Assembly: GCA_947258415.1 (NCBI GenBank)
Contig: CAMYIF010000004.1
Location: 1 to 34,252, forward strand
Direction: 5' to 3'
DNA length: 34,252 bases
DNA from: an uncultured Pseudomonadales bacterium
GTDB taxonomy: Bacteria > Pseudomonadota > Gammaproteobacteria > Pseudomonadales > IMCC2047
The translations under genes were made by a program, and so were the position numbers. The first letter of the stretch is position 1. Each line of letters starts with the position of its first letter. Below are positions 1 through 8,752 of the stretch, one piece after another. The notes below the pieces were generated by a model. That model made no database searches and had not been told where the DNA came from. It saw only the letters and a program-made list of their open reading frames with translations.

Positions 1-1
1 A

Positions 2-1672
2 GTCAGGAACCGGAACCATCTGCGTGAAATCATTCCTGCACTCAAACGTGCCAAGGTCGAATGGCAGGCTGTCGATATAGACCCGCTGATACAACGGCCG
101 GTAATCAGCGACCTTTTTGCCCTGACCCGGGCCATGTTGAACCCGGCAGACCGCATTGCCTGGCTGGCCACGTTAAGGGCACCCTGGTGCGGTTTGTCGT
201 TACGTGACATGCACGCGATTGCAGGTAATAACCGTTCCAGGCAACCGGTTCCAGGCGCCTCACTTTGGCAATCCCTCAACCAAGCTGAAGCCTTAACCGA
301 CGTCAGCGAGACGGGCCAGTTGTTGCTTAAACGCCTGATCAGGGTAATAGCACCCGCACTTGCGCAAAAACAGCGCAAGCCCCTGAGACAATGGATTGAA
401 GGTATCTGGATAGCCCTGGGTGGACCCGCTACAACTGTTCCGGAAGAATTCGACCATGTTACCCGTTTCCTGGATTTGCTTGGGGATCACGACTGCGGTG
501 GAACGATTAAGGATATGGCGGCATTTACCAAAGCTGCAACACGCCTGTACGCCAGGGCCAAGGTCAACCCCGGCATTAGCGTGCAAATTATGACGATTCA
601 CCGGGCCAAAGGCCTGGAGTTTGATCATGTCATTATTCCGGGTCTTGATCGGTCCGGTGCATCCGATCCGCATGCGCTGCTTCTCTGGCATGAACGATTA
701 ACCCGTAAAGGTATCCCGCAATTATTGATCAGCCCTATTGCCGCCAGAGGAGCCGATGATGATGCCCTTTACCAGTACCTGAAAACTGAACAGGCCCTTA
801 AACAGAAACTTGAAAACACCCGCCTGATTTACGTAGCGGCCACACGGGCAATCAGGCGCCTGTACCTGCTTGCCTGTGCCCGGCTGGTCGGGAATACGGA
901 CGAAATTTTGAGCCCTTCAAAAAACAGCCTGCTCTCCAGTATCTGGGAATCCGTCAGTGATCAGGTTGATCTGGTCGATGCCGAAACAATCGGTACAAGA
1001 ACGAATCCAGGTGCTAACAGCCATATTATTCGATTGAAAACCGACTGGCAGTTACCGGATTTGCCCCCGGGTAATCTACTCAGCCAATTTCGCGGGCACG
1101 AATACCATGATGCCGACCTGACGGGAGATATCCAGCTTGCCACCCGTTTACAGGATTCGGTACGATTTAAACGGCCTTTTCTGTTAATGTTGCAACAATA
1201 CCAGCAGTACCAGCAGCATGAAGGTTTAATTTTAAAGGGCATTCCGGGCGCCCTTTCGGGTATTGCCGGTATGCTTGAAACGGATTTGAATGAGCAGAAG
1301 CTGTTAGAGACTGCGCTGGAAAAAACGCTTTCGGATAATGCTGGACAATGGCTTTCAGGGTTATCTTCCGATGGGAAAAACAGTTACTCGCGGCCACGCT
1401 TCAATACACGAATAAACACCTGTAAAGACAAGCGGATACAGCAGATCAATATCCCCCTGACTTTCCTGTCAGAAAACACCATCTGGTTAATCGAGTTTGA
1501 TTTCAATTTCCGGGATATCGACCAGATGAAGTCAAATCTAGAGGACACTATGTGTGGTTACCGGGAAAAATTACGCAACTGGATAGATGCATACCCAAAT
1601 CCATCGCAAAGACCGGTCGATGCGGCCGTTTATTTTCCCTTTTTACAACGACTTGAACGCTGCTCTGAATAG
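2..1672 (+). CDS. UvrD/RecB(AddA)-like helicase-exonuclease, C-terminal part (5' truncated by window)
   Basis: The frame of the 134..1672 ORF stays open back to base 2 (VRNRNHLREIIPALKRAKVEWQAVDIDPL...). Contains the UvrD-type motifs 'IMTIHRAKGLEFDHVIIPGL' and 'LIYVAATRAIRRLYLL', followed by a C-terminal PDDEXK-like region. Confidence 0.85.
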   Translation, partial: VRNRNHLREIIPALKRAKVEWQAVDIDPLIQRPVISDLFALTRAMLNPADRIAWLATLRAPWCGLSLRDMHAIAGNNRSRQPVPGASLWQSLNQAEALTDVSETGQLLLKRLIRVIAPALAQKQRKPLRQWIEGIWIALGGPATTVPEEFDHVTRFLDLLGDHDCGGTIKDMAAFTKAATRLYARAKVNPGISVQIMTIHRAKGLEFDHVIIPGLDRSGASDPHALLLWHERLTRKGIPQLLISPIAARGADDDALYQYLKTEQALKQKLENTRLIYVAATRAIRRLYLLACARLVGNTDEILSPSKNSLLSSIWESVSDQVDLVDAETIGTRTNPGANSHIIRLKTDWQLPDLPPGNLLSQFRGHEYHDADLTGDIQLATRLQDSVRFKRPFLLMLQQYQQYQQHEGLILKGIPGALSGIAGMLETDLNEQKLLETALEKTLSDNAGQWLSGLSSDGKNSYSRPRFNTRINTCKDKRIQQINIPLTFLSENTIWLIEFDFNFRDIDQMKSNLEDTMCGYREKLRNWIDAYPNPSQRPVDAAVYFPFLQRLERCSE

Positions 1673-1821
1673 TGGGCTTTACAGAAAATATCGAGTAAAA
1701 TTAGCATATTAATGGTTATATCGGCGTTCCATTTAGGCTATGATATGCCATTTTCGGGTGGGGTGTATTTTTACATCGACCTGTCCCGAAATTATTTACC
1801 AGTCAATTCAAAGGTTTTTTA

Positions 1822-2895
1822 ATGACAGCAAACAGCTTGGGCGATATTAACGTTTTATCGCAAGATGTACTGATCACGCCTGATCAGTTGAAAAAAGAGA
1901 TCCCGGTTTCGGAAAAGGCCCGCGATGTCGTGGTTAAAGGTCGCGAAACGGTGCGTAATATCCTGAAAGGAAAGGACAAGCGCCTGCTGGTTATTATCGG
2001 TCCTTGCTCCATTCATGATGTGGATGCGGCCAAGGAATATGCCGAAAATCTAAAGGAACTGGCCAAAAAGGTTCGAAAAACACTTTTCATTGTGATGCGA
2101 GTTTATTTTGAAAAACCGCGCACCACCGTTGGCTGGAAAGGCCTGATCAATGACCCGTACCTTGACGATTCCTTCAAGATTGAAGATGGTCTGCGAATCG
2201 GTCGCCAGCTATTAATTGATCTGGCGGAAATGGGCCTGCCCACGGCCACGGAAGCGCTTGATCCTATTTCACCCCAATACCTGCAGGGATTAATTTCCTG
2301 GTCTGCCATTGGTGCACGTACCACCGAATCACAAACTCACCGCGAAATGTCAAGCGGCCTGTCAGTGGCCATCGGCTTTAAAAATGGTACGGATGGCGGT
2401 CTTGACGTTGCAATTAATGCCCTTAAATCGGTGTCACACCCACACAGTTTCCTGGGTATCAACAAGCAAGGCCAGGTCTCCATTGTTAGCACCAGAGGAA
2501 ACCCTTATGGTCATATAGTCCTTCGCGGAGGCGGCGGTAAACCTAACTATGATTCGGTCAGCGTTGCACTGTGCGAACAGCGTCTTGAGAAGGAAGGCCT
2601 GGAAAAGAATATTATGATTGACTGTAGCCATGCCAATTCCAACAAGGACCCGGCGTTGCAAACACTGGTAATGGAAAATGTTGCCAACCAGATTATAGAC
2701 GGTAACCGGTCGATCATGGGGCTGATGATCGAAAGTAACCTGGGCTGGGGAAATCAATCCATACCCAAAAACCTTGAAGAATTAAAATACGGTATTTCGG
2801 TAACCGACGCCTGTATCGACTGGAATACCACTGAAAAAGCAATACTGAAAATGCACGAAATGCTGAAAAACGTATTGCCGCATCGAGATAGCTAG
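1822..2895 (+). CDS. aroG: 3-deoxy-7-phosphoheptulonate (DAHP) synthase, class I
   Basis: Full-length 357 aa with 'LLVIIGPCSIHD', 'MRVYFEKPRTTVGWKGLINDP', 'IGARTTESQTHREMSSGLS', 'GFKNGTDG', 'IMIDCSHANSNKD'. Confidence 0.95.
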   Translation: MTANSLGDINVLSQDVLITPDQLKKEIPVSEKARDVVVKGRETVRNILKGKDKRLLVIIGPCSIHDVDAAKEYAENLKELAKKVRKTLFIVMRVYFEKPRTTVGWKGLINDPYLDDSFKIEDGLRIGRQLLIDLAEMGLPTATEALDPISPQYLQGLISWSAIGARTTESQTHREMSSGLSVAIGFKNGTDGGLDVAINALKSVSHPHSFLGINKQGQVSIVSTRGNPYGHIVLRGGGGKPNYDSVSVALCEQRLEKEGLEKNIMIDCSHANSNKDPALQTLVMENVANQIIDGNRSIMGLMIESNLGWGNQSIPKNLEELKYGISVTDACIDWNTTEKAILKMHEMLKNVLPHRDS

Positions 2896-2986
2896 TTCTT
2901 AAAACTGATACGGGGGAAGACAGAAATGTCTTCTCCTGTGATAGTCCATCGCAATCGCTTCATTTCCCGGATCCAGCTGACTGACA

Positions 2987-3781
2987 ATGCAATCTCCCCT
3001 GCAGGTTCTACACATAACAGATTTACACCTGATGGCGGATGAAAATGCCCTGATGGCTGGCAGGAATATCCTGGATAGCTTTACCGATGTGCTAGCCGCC
3101 GCCAGGCAGAAGGTGCCCTCCCCCGACCTGGTTATTCTTTCCGGTGACCTTTCGCATGACGAAGACAAGGCCGATTACCTGGTTACCTATACGCGCCTTG
3201 CAAAAATGCTTAAACAGCTTTTCAGGAAAACCATATGCATTCCCGGTAATCATGATGATATCGAACTGGTAAAAAGAATATTCCCTCTCTATGACATTGA
3301 TGCGCAGGGCACTTTCAGCCTGGATAACTGGCAGTTCATATTAGTCGACAGTTCGCAAATGGGTATTCACGAGGGCTGGCTGGCAGAGACGGAACTCGGA
3401 TTACTCGACCGGGCTTTAAAAGATAAAAATTCAGACAAGAATTCAGGTCCAGGTGAAATGCACAACCTGGTTGTCATTCATCACCCGGTGGTGGAATTGA
3501 ACAGCGCCTGGCTTGATCGACAACGAGTCGGTAATGCCGATAAATTATTTGAACTGCTTGCCCGAAAAAAAAATGTTCAGGGTATAATTTGCGGCCATGC
3601 ACATCAGGCGTACGACACGCGAGTGGATGAAATAAAAATAATGGGTACGCCGGCTACCTGCCCACGACAATTTACACCCTTATCGAGTGAATTTTCAGTT
3701 GATGAGTCGGTCACACCAGGATTTCGATGCCTGGACCTGTATCCTGACGGCAATATTAAAACCCGTGTTTGCAGACTATGA
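2987..3781 (+). CDS. cpdA: 3',5'-cyclic-AMP phosphodiesterase CpdA-like metallophosphoesterase
   Basis: 'LHITDLHL', 'VILSGDLSHD', 'CIPGNHDD', 'VVIHHPVV', 'IICGHAHQ' metallophosphoesterase motifs; 264 aa. Confidence 0.88.
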   Translation: MQSPLQVLHITDLHLMADENALMAGRNILDSFTDVLAAARQKVPSPDLVILSGDLSHDEDKADYLVTYTRLAKMLKQLFRKTICIPGNHDDIELVKRIFPLYDIDAQGTFSLDNWQFILVDSSQMGIHEGWLAETELGLLDRALKDKNSDKNSGPGEMHNLVVIHHPVVELNSAWLDRQRVGNADKLFELLARKKNVQGIICGHAHQAYDTRVDEIKIMGTPATCPRQFTPLSSEFSVDESVTPGFRCLDLYPDGNIKTRVCRL

Positions 3782-3840
3782 GGCAAACAGTTCAAGGCAC
3801 CGACATTGGTTTCCCATAAATATTCAGCATAGAGTCAATC

Positions 3841-4656
3841 ATGAAAATTATTTCTTTTAATATTAACGGGATAAGGGCCAGGCTTCACCAACTCCAGGCG
3901 CTTATCGACAAACATAATCCCGACGTTATAGGTTTACAGGAAACCAAGGTAAACGACCCGGACTTCCCGGAGCAGGCGGTGCGCGATATGGGCTATCATG
4001 TGAATTATCATGGCGGCAAGGCACATTATGGCGTTGCGCTGCTATCGAGGAATGAACCGCTTAAACTCGAGAAAGGTTTTCCGACCGACACGGAAGAGGC
4101 GCAACGACGAATTATTATTGGTGAATACTCAACACCTGCTAACAATACCCTGGTTATCATTAATGGCTATTTCCCACAGGGCGAAAGTCGCAAGCATCCG
4201 ATAAAATTTCCTGCCAAGGAAAAATTTTACCAGGATCTGATGGCCTATTTATCAACTCGAAATGCTGAAACCGAACACCTTGTAATTATGGGTGACTTTA
4301 ATATTTCGCCAGCCGATATCGATATCGGTATTGGTGAAAAAAATGCCAAAAGATGGCTACAAACCGGAAAATGCAGTTTCTTGCCCGAGGAGCGTGAATG
4401 GTATCAACGACTGCAAGACTGGGGCCTGCAGGATACATTCCGAAGCCTCTATCCGGAAGTCAACGATCGTTTCAGTTGGTTTGATTATCGCAGCAAGGCG
4501 TTTAATGATGATCCAAAAAGAGGGCTGCGTATCGATCACATTCTTGCCACCCAACCATTGGCGACCAAATGTATCAAGGCCGGTATTGATTACGAGTTAA
4601 GGGGTATTGAAAAACCTTCTGACCACGCACCTGTCTGGTCAAAATTTGAGATCTGA
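3841..4656 (+). CDS. xthA: Exodeoxyribonuclease III
   Basis: '[18 protein letters not shown]', 'VIGLQETKV', '[15 protein letters not shown]', '[11 protein letters not shown]', 'KPSDHAPVW'. Confidence 0.95.
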   Translation: MKIISFNINGIRARLHQLQALIDKHNPDVIGLQETKVNDPDFPEQAVRDMGYHVNYHGGKAHYGVALLSRNEPLKLEKGFPTDTEEAQRRIIIGEYSTPANNTLVIINGYFPQGESRKHPIKFPAKEKFYQDLMAYLSTRNAETEHLVIMGDFNISPADIDIGIGEKNAKRWLQTGKCSFLPEEREWYQRLQDWGLQDTFRSLYPEVNDRFSWFDYRSKAFNDDPKRGLRIDHILATQPLATKCIKAGIDYELRGIEKPSDHAPVWSKFEI

Positions 4657-4680
4657 GTAACTAAAATCAGGGCTTGGGTA

Positions 4681-4710
4681 ACGCCAGAATTAATTTTTTA
4701 ATCCTGGCGT
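4681..4710. terminator. Hairpin between convergent genes (putative bidirectional terminator)
   Basis: acgccag (4681-4687) pairs with ctggcgt (4704-4710) around an AT-rich loop with a T6 run, in the convergent gap between xthA and the AsmA-like gene. Confidence 0.55.
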
Positions 4711-4746
4711 AATAATCCTCCGTCAATGACAAGCCCTGGCGCGCAG

Positions 4747-5508
4747 TTACTGACCAAATAATCCTTTTAATTTTCCACCCACGTCTTTCACCTTGTCGCC
4801 AACCGCCTTGCCGACTGATTCCTTGATTTGGTCGGCGGGTAATTCCTTACTCACCGCTGCAACGACACTTTTGCTCAATAGTGCAAATACCTGGTTGACT
4901 ACATCCGCAGGCAAGGCACCTTTGTCACCTTTACCTATATCCTTCATGTGGATGTCGGGAATCACCAGCGCCGTGCCTTTACCCCCCAATAAACTGGTGA
5001 CAACATTTACCCTGGTTCCATTAATGTAGATATGGTCTATGGCCATCTCCGGTGACTCACCGTCCGCGGCGTCTGGCTTGGCTGCGGAACTGCTTTGGCC
5101 CGAAATTTTCGCAGTCCGTTGCTCGATATTTTTTTGCAGGGCACTGATATTGGAGCCGCCCTTACCCACCTCGAAAGTCAGTTCCGCCGAATCCATCAGT
5201 ATTTTATTTATAAGAATCTTGTCGGAAGTAAGGCTGCCAAGGTCAAGCTTGACTTCAACTGCACCCAATTTAATGGCGCTGTCAGATTTAAAACCCTCCG
5301 GATTGCCGATAACCAGGTTATTGATACTGGCTTCTCCTGATAAAAGCGATACATCTACATCGCTAAGGGTAACCGTGGTACCTGTAATCTCGGGACCGAA
5401 TTCTTCTACGGCGTGTTTAATTATCGTCCCTGACTGCGAGGCAATAATTGTTACCGCGACAATAGCAACTACGAGTAATACAGCAACAATAATCACAACT
5501 TTTTTCAT
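4747..5508 (-). CDS. AsmA-family-like membrane-anchored protein
   Basis: Internal start 'MKKVVIIVAVLLVVAIVAVTIIA' gives an N-terminal TM/signal anchor, followed by an AsmA-like N-terminal region ('VTLSDVDVSLLSGEASINNLVIGNPEGFKSDSAIKLGAVEVKLDLGSL'). Confidence 0.7.
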   Translation of the reverse strand: MKKVVIIVAVLLVVAIVAVTIIASQSGTIIKHAVEEFGPEITGTTVTLSDVDVSLLSGEASINNLVIGNPEGFKSDSAIKLGAVEVKLDLGSLTSDKILINKILMDSAELTFEVGKGGSNISALQKNIEQRTAKISGQSSSAAKPDAADGESPEMAIDHIYINGTRVNVVTSLLGGKGTALVIPDIHMKDIGKGDKGALPADVVNQVFALLSKSVVAAVSKELPADQIKESVGKAVGDKVKDVGGKLKGLFGQ

Positions 5509-5700
5509 TTGGCTTTCCCCTCGGGCTAGTTCTTGAATGCTCATAGTTAACCATGCGTGAATTAAATTCAACCACTATCAAATAGTTGCTGTCTGATAAA
5601 TTCTTACTTAAACTCGACAGTTGATTATTGATCACCCGTGTATCCTGATGTTTGATGCCCGGTTGGAAAAAAACGCAAAAAAAATTAAAGGGTTTACGTT

Positions 5701-6363
5701 ATGTCACAAAGTGATCAGGCTGAAAATCACGAGGTCCAAATTATCAAGGTGGGTCCGGATAACATGGCACAAACGCAATCGCTTTTTTATAACGCTTATC
5801 TGGAAACCGATATTGCACGCACCTTGCTCAAGGCCGATAAAAGTGGCTACGAGCAACGTCTGCGCGGATTCATTCGTGAAACCCTGATTCATCACTACCA
5901 CAGCAACAATATATCGCTGGCCATGATCGAAAATGATCAAATTATTGGCGCTGCAATGGTTAGCCGTGCTAACTGTCCATCCAACTTTATTTCCAGCTGG
6001 CGCTGGCGTCTCGGTATGTACTCGGTTGCCGGAATCATGATTACCGAGGGAATCAGGCGTTATTACAAGGATGTCCAGGAGATTCTTTCCAGTGTCGACA
6101 GCTACTGGATTTCGCTCAAGGCTTTCCGCCCGGAACATCAGCATCATGGTGGCGGTCGAATATTGCTCCGTGCCGTTCATGATCAATGTGAACAGGATGC
6201 TTCTTTCAAGGGTATTGGAATCGATGTTTCCCTTCCTGTACTGCGTCAGTTTTTCGAGTCCGAGGGCTACATGAAAATGGGCGAAGTCAAACTTGGTAAA
6301 AAATTAACGGCTGCCATCCTTTACCACCCCAAAGCAGACAATGCACCTCCTTTGAAAAAGTAA
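5701..6363 (+). CDS. GNAT-like N-acyltransferase
   Basis: 'FRPEHQHHGGGRILLRAVHDQCEQDASFKGIGIDVSLPVLRQFFESEGYMKMGEVKL' resembles the GNAT acyl-CoA-binding core (Q-x-x-G-x-G/A-like) and C-terminal 'F..F.GY' pattern. Confidence 0.65.
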   Translation: MSQSDQAENHEVQIIKVGPDNMAQTQSLFYNAYLETDIARTLLKADKSGYEQRLRGFIRETLIHHYHSNNISLAMIENDQIIGAAMVSRANCPSNFISSWRWRLGMYSVAGIMITEGIRRYYKDVQEILSSVDSYWISLKAFRPEHQHHGGGRILLRAVHDQCEQDASFKGIGIDVSLPVLRQFFESEGYMKMGEVKLGKKLTAAILYHPKADNAPPLKK

Positions 6364-6392
6364 GGTTAATCTCGAAACCTGTTTCACAAATG

Positions 6393-6412
6393 CCCGAATT
6401 TGACTATTCGGG
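6393..6412 (+). terminator. Putative intrinsic terminator downstream of the GNAT-like gene
   Basis: Perfect 7-bp stem cccgaat / attcggg with a 6-nt loop, followed by ttattatta. Confidence 0.5.
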
Positions 6413-6547
6413 TTATTATTAGCGCCAATTCAGGCAAAATTTACCATGCCTGCTATAATCTACTATTAATGGATCGAATACTTTATAAATCAAGCGTTTG
6501 AACCAGATATATAACGGAATAATAATTCACTGGTTAGGATACACACT

Positions 6548-6925
6548 GTGGGCCTGAATAATGAAAATCGCATACACCCGAGGGTGCTTGCCGGTTTTGA
6601 AACTGAAGTCATTCTTGCAGACGGACAACGTATAAGCGTCACTACAGCCAATATATCTTTGGCCGGAGTGATGATAGACGTCAATCAAAAGGATTTTGAA
6701 AGAATTCTCAAGAAGCGAATTATCCTCGACGTGCCCGTTGAAGTCGATGTCGAGTTCAAATTACCCGAAGCAAATGACACTACCCTACTGGTCAATTCTC
6801 ATTGCCGAACTGTCTATGTCAGGCGTATCTCGCAAGATCAATATTATATCGGCTTTAAATTCCTGAAAATCAATCATCGTTTTGAAAAGGCGATCCAGGA
6901 CTTTATCCAGCATCATCTTGAGTAG
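6548..6925 (+). CDS. PilZ domain-containing protein
   Basis: GTG start; 'NRIHPRV' then 'TTANISLAGVMIDV' (RxxxR-like and [D/N]xSxxG PilZ motifs); 125 aa. Confidence 0.8.
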   Translation: MGLNNENRIHPRVLAGFETEVILADGQRISVTTANISLAGVMIDVNQKDFERILKKRIILDVPVEVDVEFKLPEANDTTLLVNSHCRTVYVRRISQDQYYIGFKFLKINHRFEKAIQDFIQHHLE

Positions 6926-6967
6926 ATTAATTCCAAAAAGCCTTTTCAAAACTCCCGATATAACCCG

Positions 6968-7747
6968 TCAATTTATGTCCTGGTAAAGTGGTGATAGTTT
7001 AATTATTGCCAATATACTCGTGGGAGAAGTATAGGTATTCTTGAACGCCCTATTGGAAATGACCCAGTCATTGTCACCCATTACTTTCCTGACATGGCTG
7101 CTCCACTCGTATAATTGGTAACCCAAACCATGGTCGATAGCCAACCTGTCGGCACGCTGTTCGACTTTTTTGCGGCTATAACCGGTCCAGTACAACAGGC
7201 CAAGGCCCATCATTTCTATCCCGGTTTTTTTCTGGTAATCCGCAATATGCCCAAGTTCGTGGCCCAAGGCACCGATCTGTGCATTAAATGGCAGGTTTTT
7301 CAGTAACACCGGCTTGAGGTTCGGGCTCGATTCTTCGCTGATAATAATTCGATAACAACGTTTGCCATAAGGTTTTAAAATGTCAGAAAAAAAGGGTTGA
7401 GAAGTTAACGGCCACCGGGTTTTAGTGTGGACAAATATAATCGGTGTGTTTTTTAATTCAGGGAAAAAAGAGACAGTGCTGTAAACTGCCTGTTCATAGG
7501 CTTTGGCAACCCCGGTGACCAGGGGAAATTCCTGTTTGATCATGCGAATTTCTTCATCTGTTATATTTGCTTCAAGCTTGTGCACCGGCATTATTTGTTC
7601 AGATGGATAACTTTCTGCAAGGGCAAATCTGGCCGGTAATAGCAATACAATTATCGATAAAACCCGGTATAAAAACCTTTTACGGATATTCCGAATTGCT
7701 GCCCCCGAACAAAATGTCTGTATGCCCTGGTGCTGTCTTGTCTTCAT
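6968..7747 (-). CDS. Secreted/membrane zinc metallopeptidase-like protein (HELGH)
   Basis: Internal ATG 'MKTRQHQG...' gives an N-terminal hydrophobic segment 'FLYRVLSIIVLLLPARFALA'. 'GALGHELGHIADY' is followed by 'EQRADRLAIDHG', a possible third zinc ligand. Confidence 0.65.
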   Translation of the reverse strand: MKTRQHQGIQTFCSGAAIRNIRKRFLYRVLSIIVLLLPARFALAESYPSEQIMPVHKLEANITDEEIRMIKQEFPLVTGVAKAYEQAVYSTVSFFPELKNTPIIFVHTKTRWPLTSQPFFSDILKPYGKRCYRIIISEESSPNLKPVLLKNLPFNAQIGALGHELGHIADYQKKTGIEMMGLGLLYWTGYSRKKVEQRADRLAIDHGLGYQLYEWSSHVRKVMGDNDWVISNRAFKNTYTSPTSILAIIKLSPLYQDIN

Positions 7748-8044
7748 TATTATCCTTGTGAAATGAAACTGTGCTATTAAAAAACTGCCATCACTACCCC
7801 CTGGTAGACAGGTGTAACCAGGGAAATTTTGCCTGGTGAACAATCATAAAAATTTACCCAGGTTTTTGCAGGCTTTTTAATTTGACCACACAAGCGGCTA
7901 TTAATGCATAGCCCGCCATGGTTTTAATCGGTGCAGCAATGCGTATGCTTTTTTTGAAGGTTTCACAGAGGGTAATTTTTGATAGGATGACGGGTAAAAA
8001 TTCAACTGTATATCCAATCAGGATTCCCTATATCGGGTAACATC

Positions 8045-8683
8045 ATGTCCAGGACACGGGGTTTTATAAAGCGATCGCTCATTGGCGGGTTGCTGGTTAT
8101 TCTGCCCAGCGCGGTATTAATTTTTTTCTTTAGCTGGTTATTTGACCTGGTAACCGACTTTCTGGAACCGTTTTCCAACGTCCTGATCAAGTCGTACGAA
8201 CTACCGGCGCTGACAGCGGATTTGTTTGCCCTGTTTATTATGCTTGGTTTCTGTTTTTTGGTTGGCACCGTCGTCAGCACGAGCGTGGGTAAATGGGTGC
8301 ATGGACATGTTGATGTTTACCTGGAACGACTCGCGCCCGGTTATCGAATGGTCAGGGAAATTGTTAATCAATTCCTGGGTGACAAAGAGGATTCGCCATT
8401 CAACAAGGGACAGGTCGCGCGCGTACATATTTTTGGTCGCGATGTCGACACTACCTGCACCGCGCTTGTCACCTGCAAACACCAGGACGGCTCGTTTTCC
8501 GTATTCATCCCTACCAGTCCGAATCCCACGTCAGGTATCATTTACCATGTTCCGGCGGATGCTGTTGAATTGCGCCCTGATATCAAGGTTGATTCGGCCA
8601 TGCGCACTATTATTGCCTGCGGTGCCGGTTCCGATGAACTCTATAACAAGGGGAAGCTACCCGCTGCGGCGAATCATGATTGA
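8045..8683 (+). CDS. DUF502 family membrane protein
   Basis: 'IKRSLIGGLLVILPSAVLIFFFSWLFDLV' plus 'RLAPGYRMVREIVNQFLG' is the typical DUF502 layout. Confidence 0.85.
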   Translation: MSRTRGFIKRSLIGGLLVILPSAVLIFFFSWLFDLVTDFLEPFSNVLIKSYELPALTADLFALFIMLGFCFLVGTVVSTSVGKWVHGHVDVYLERLAPGYRMVREIVNQFLGDKEDSPFNKGQVARVHIFGRDVDTTCTALVTCKHQDGSFSVFIPTSPNPTSGIIYHVPADAVELRPDIKVDSAMRTIIACGAGSDELYNKGKLPAAANHD

Positions 8684-8752
8684 CCGCCCTTCAGGGAACA
8701 ATCCCACACACCCGGCATCAAATTTACAGATCCTTATCCTTGAGCAAGCAAC

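Noticed and set aside
4314-4332. Palindromic 'gatatcgatatcg' string
   Set aside because: Lies inside the conserved xthA coding sequence and encodes DIDIG; explained by codons.
5039-5536. 165-aa plus-strand ORF
   Set aside because: Antisense to the AsmA-like gene; the low-complexity hydrophobic translation mirrors the complementary coding strand.
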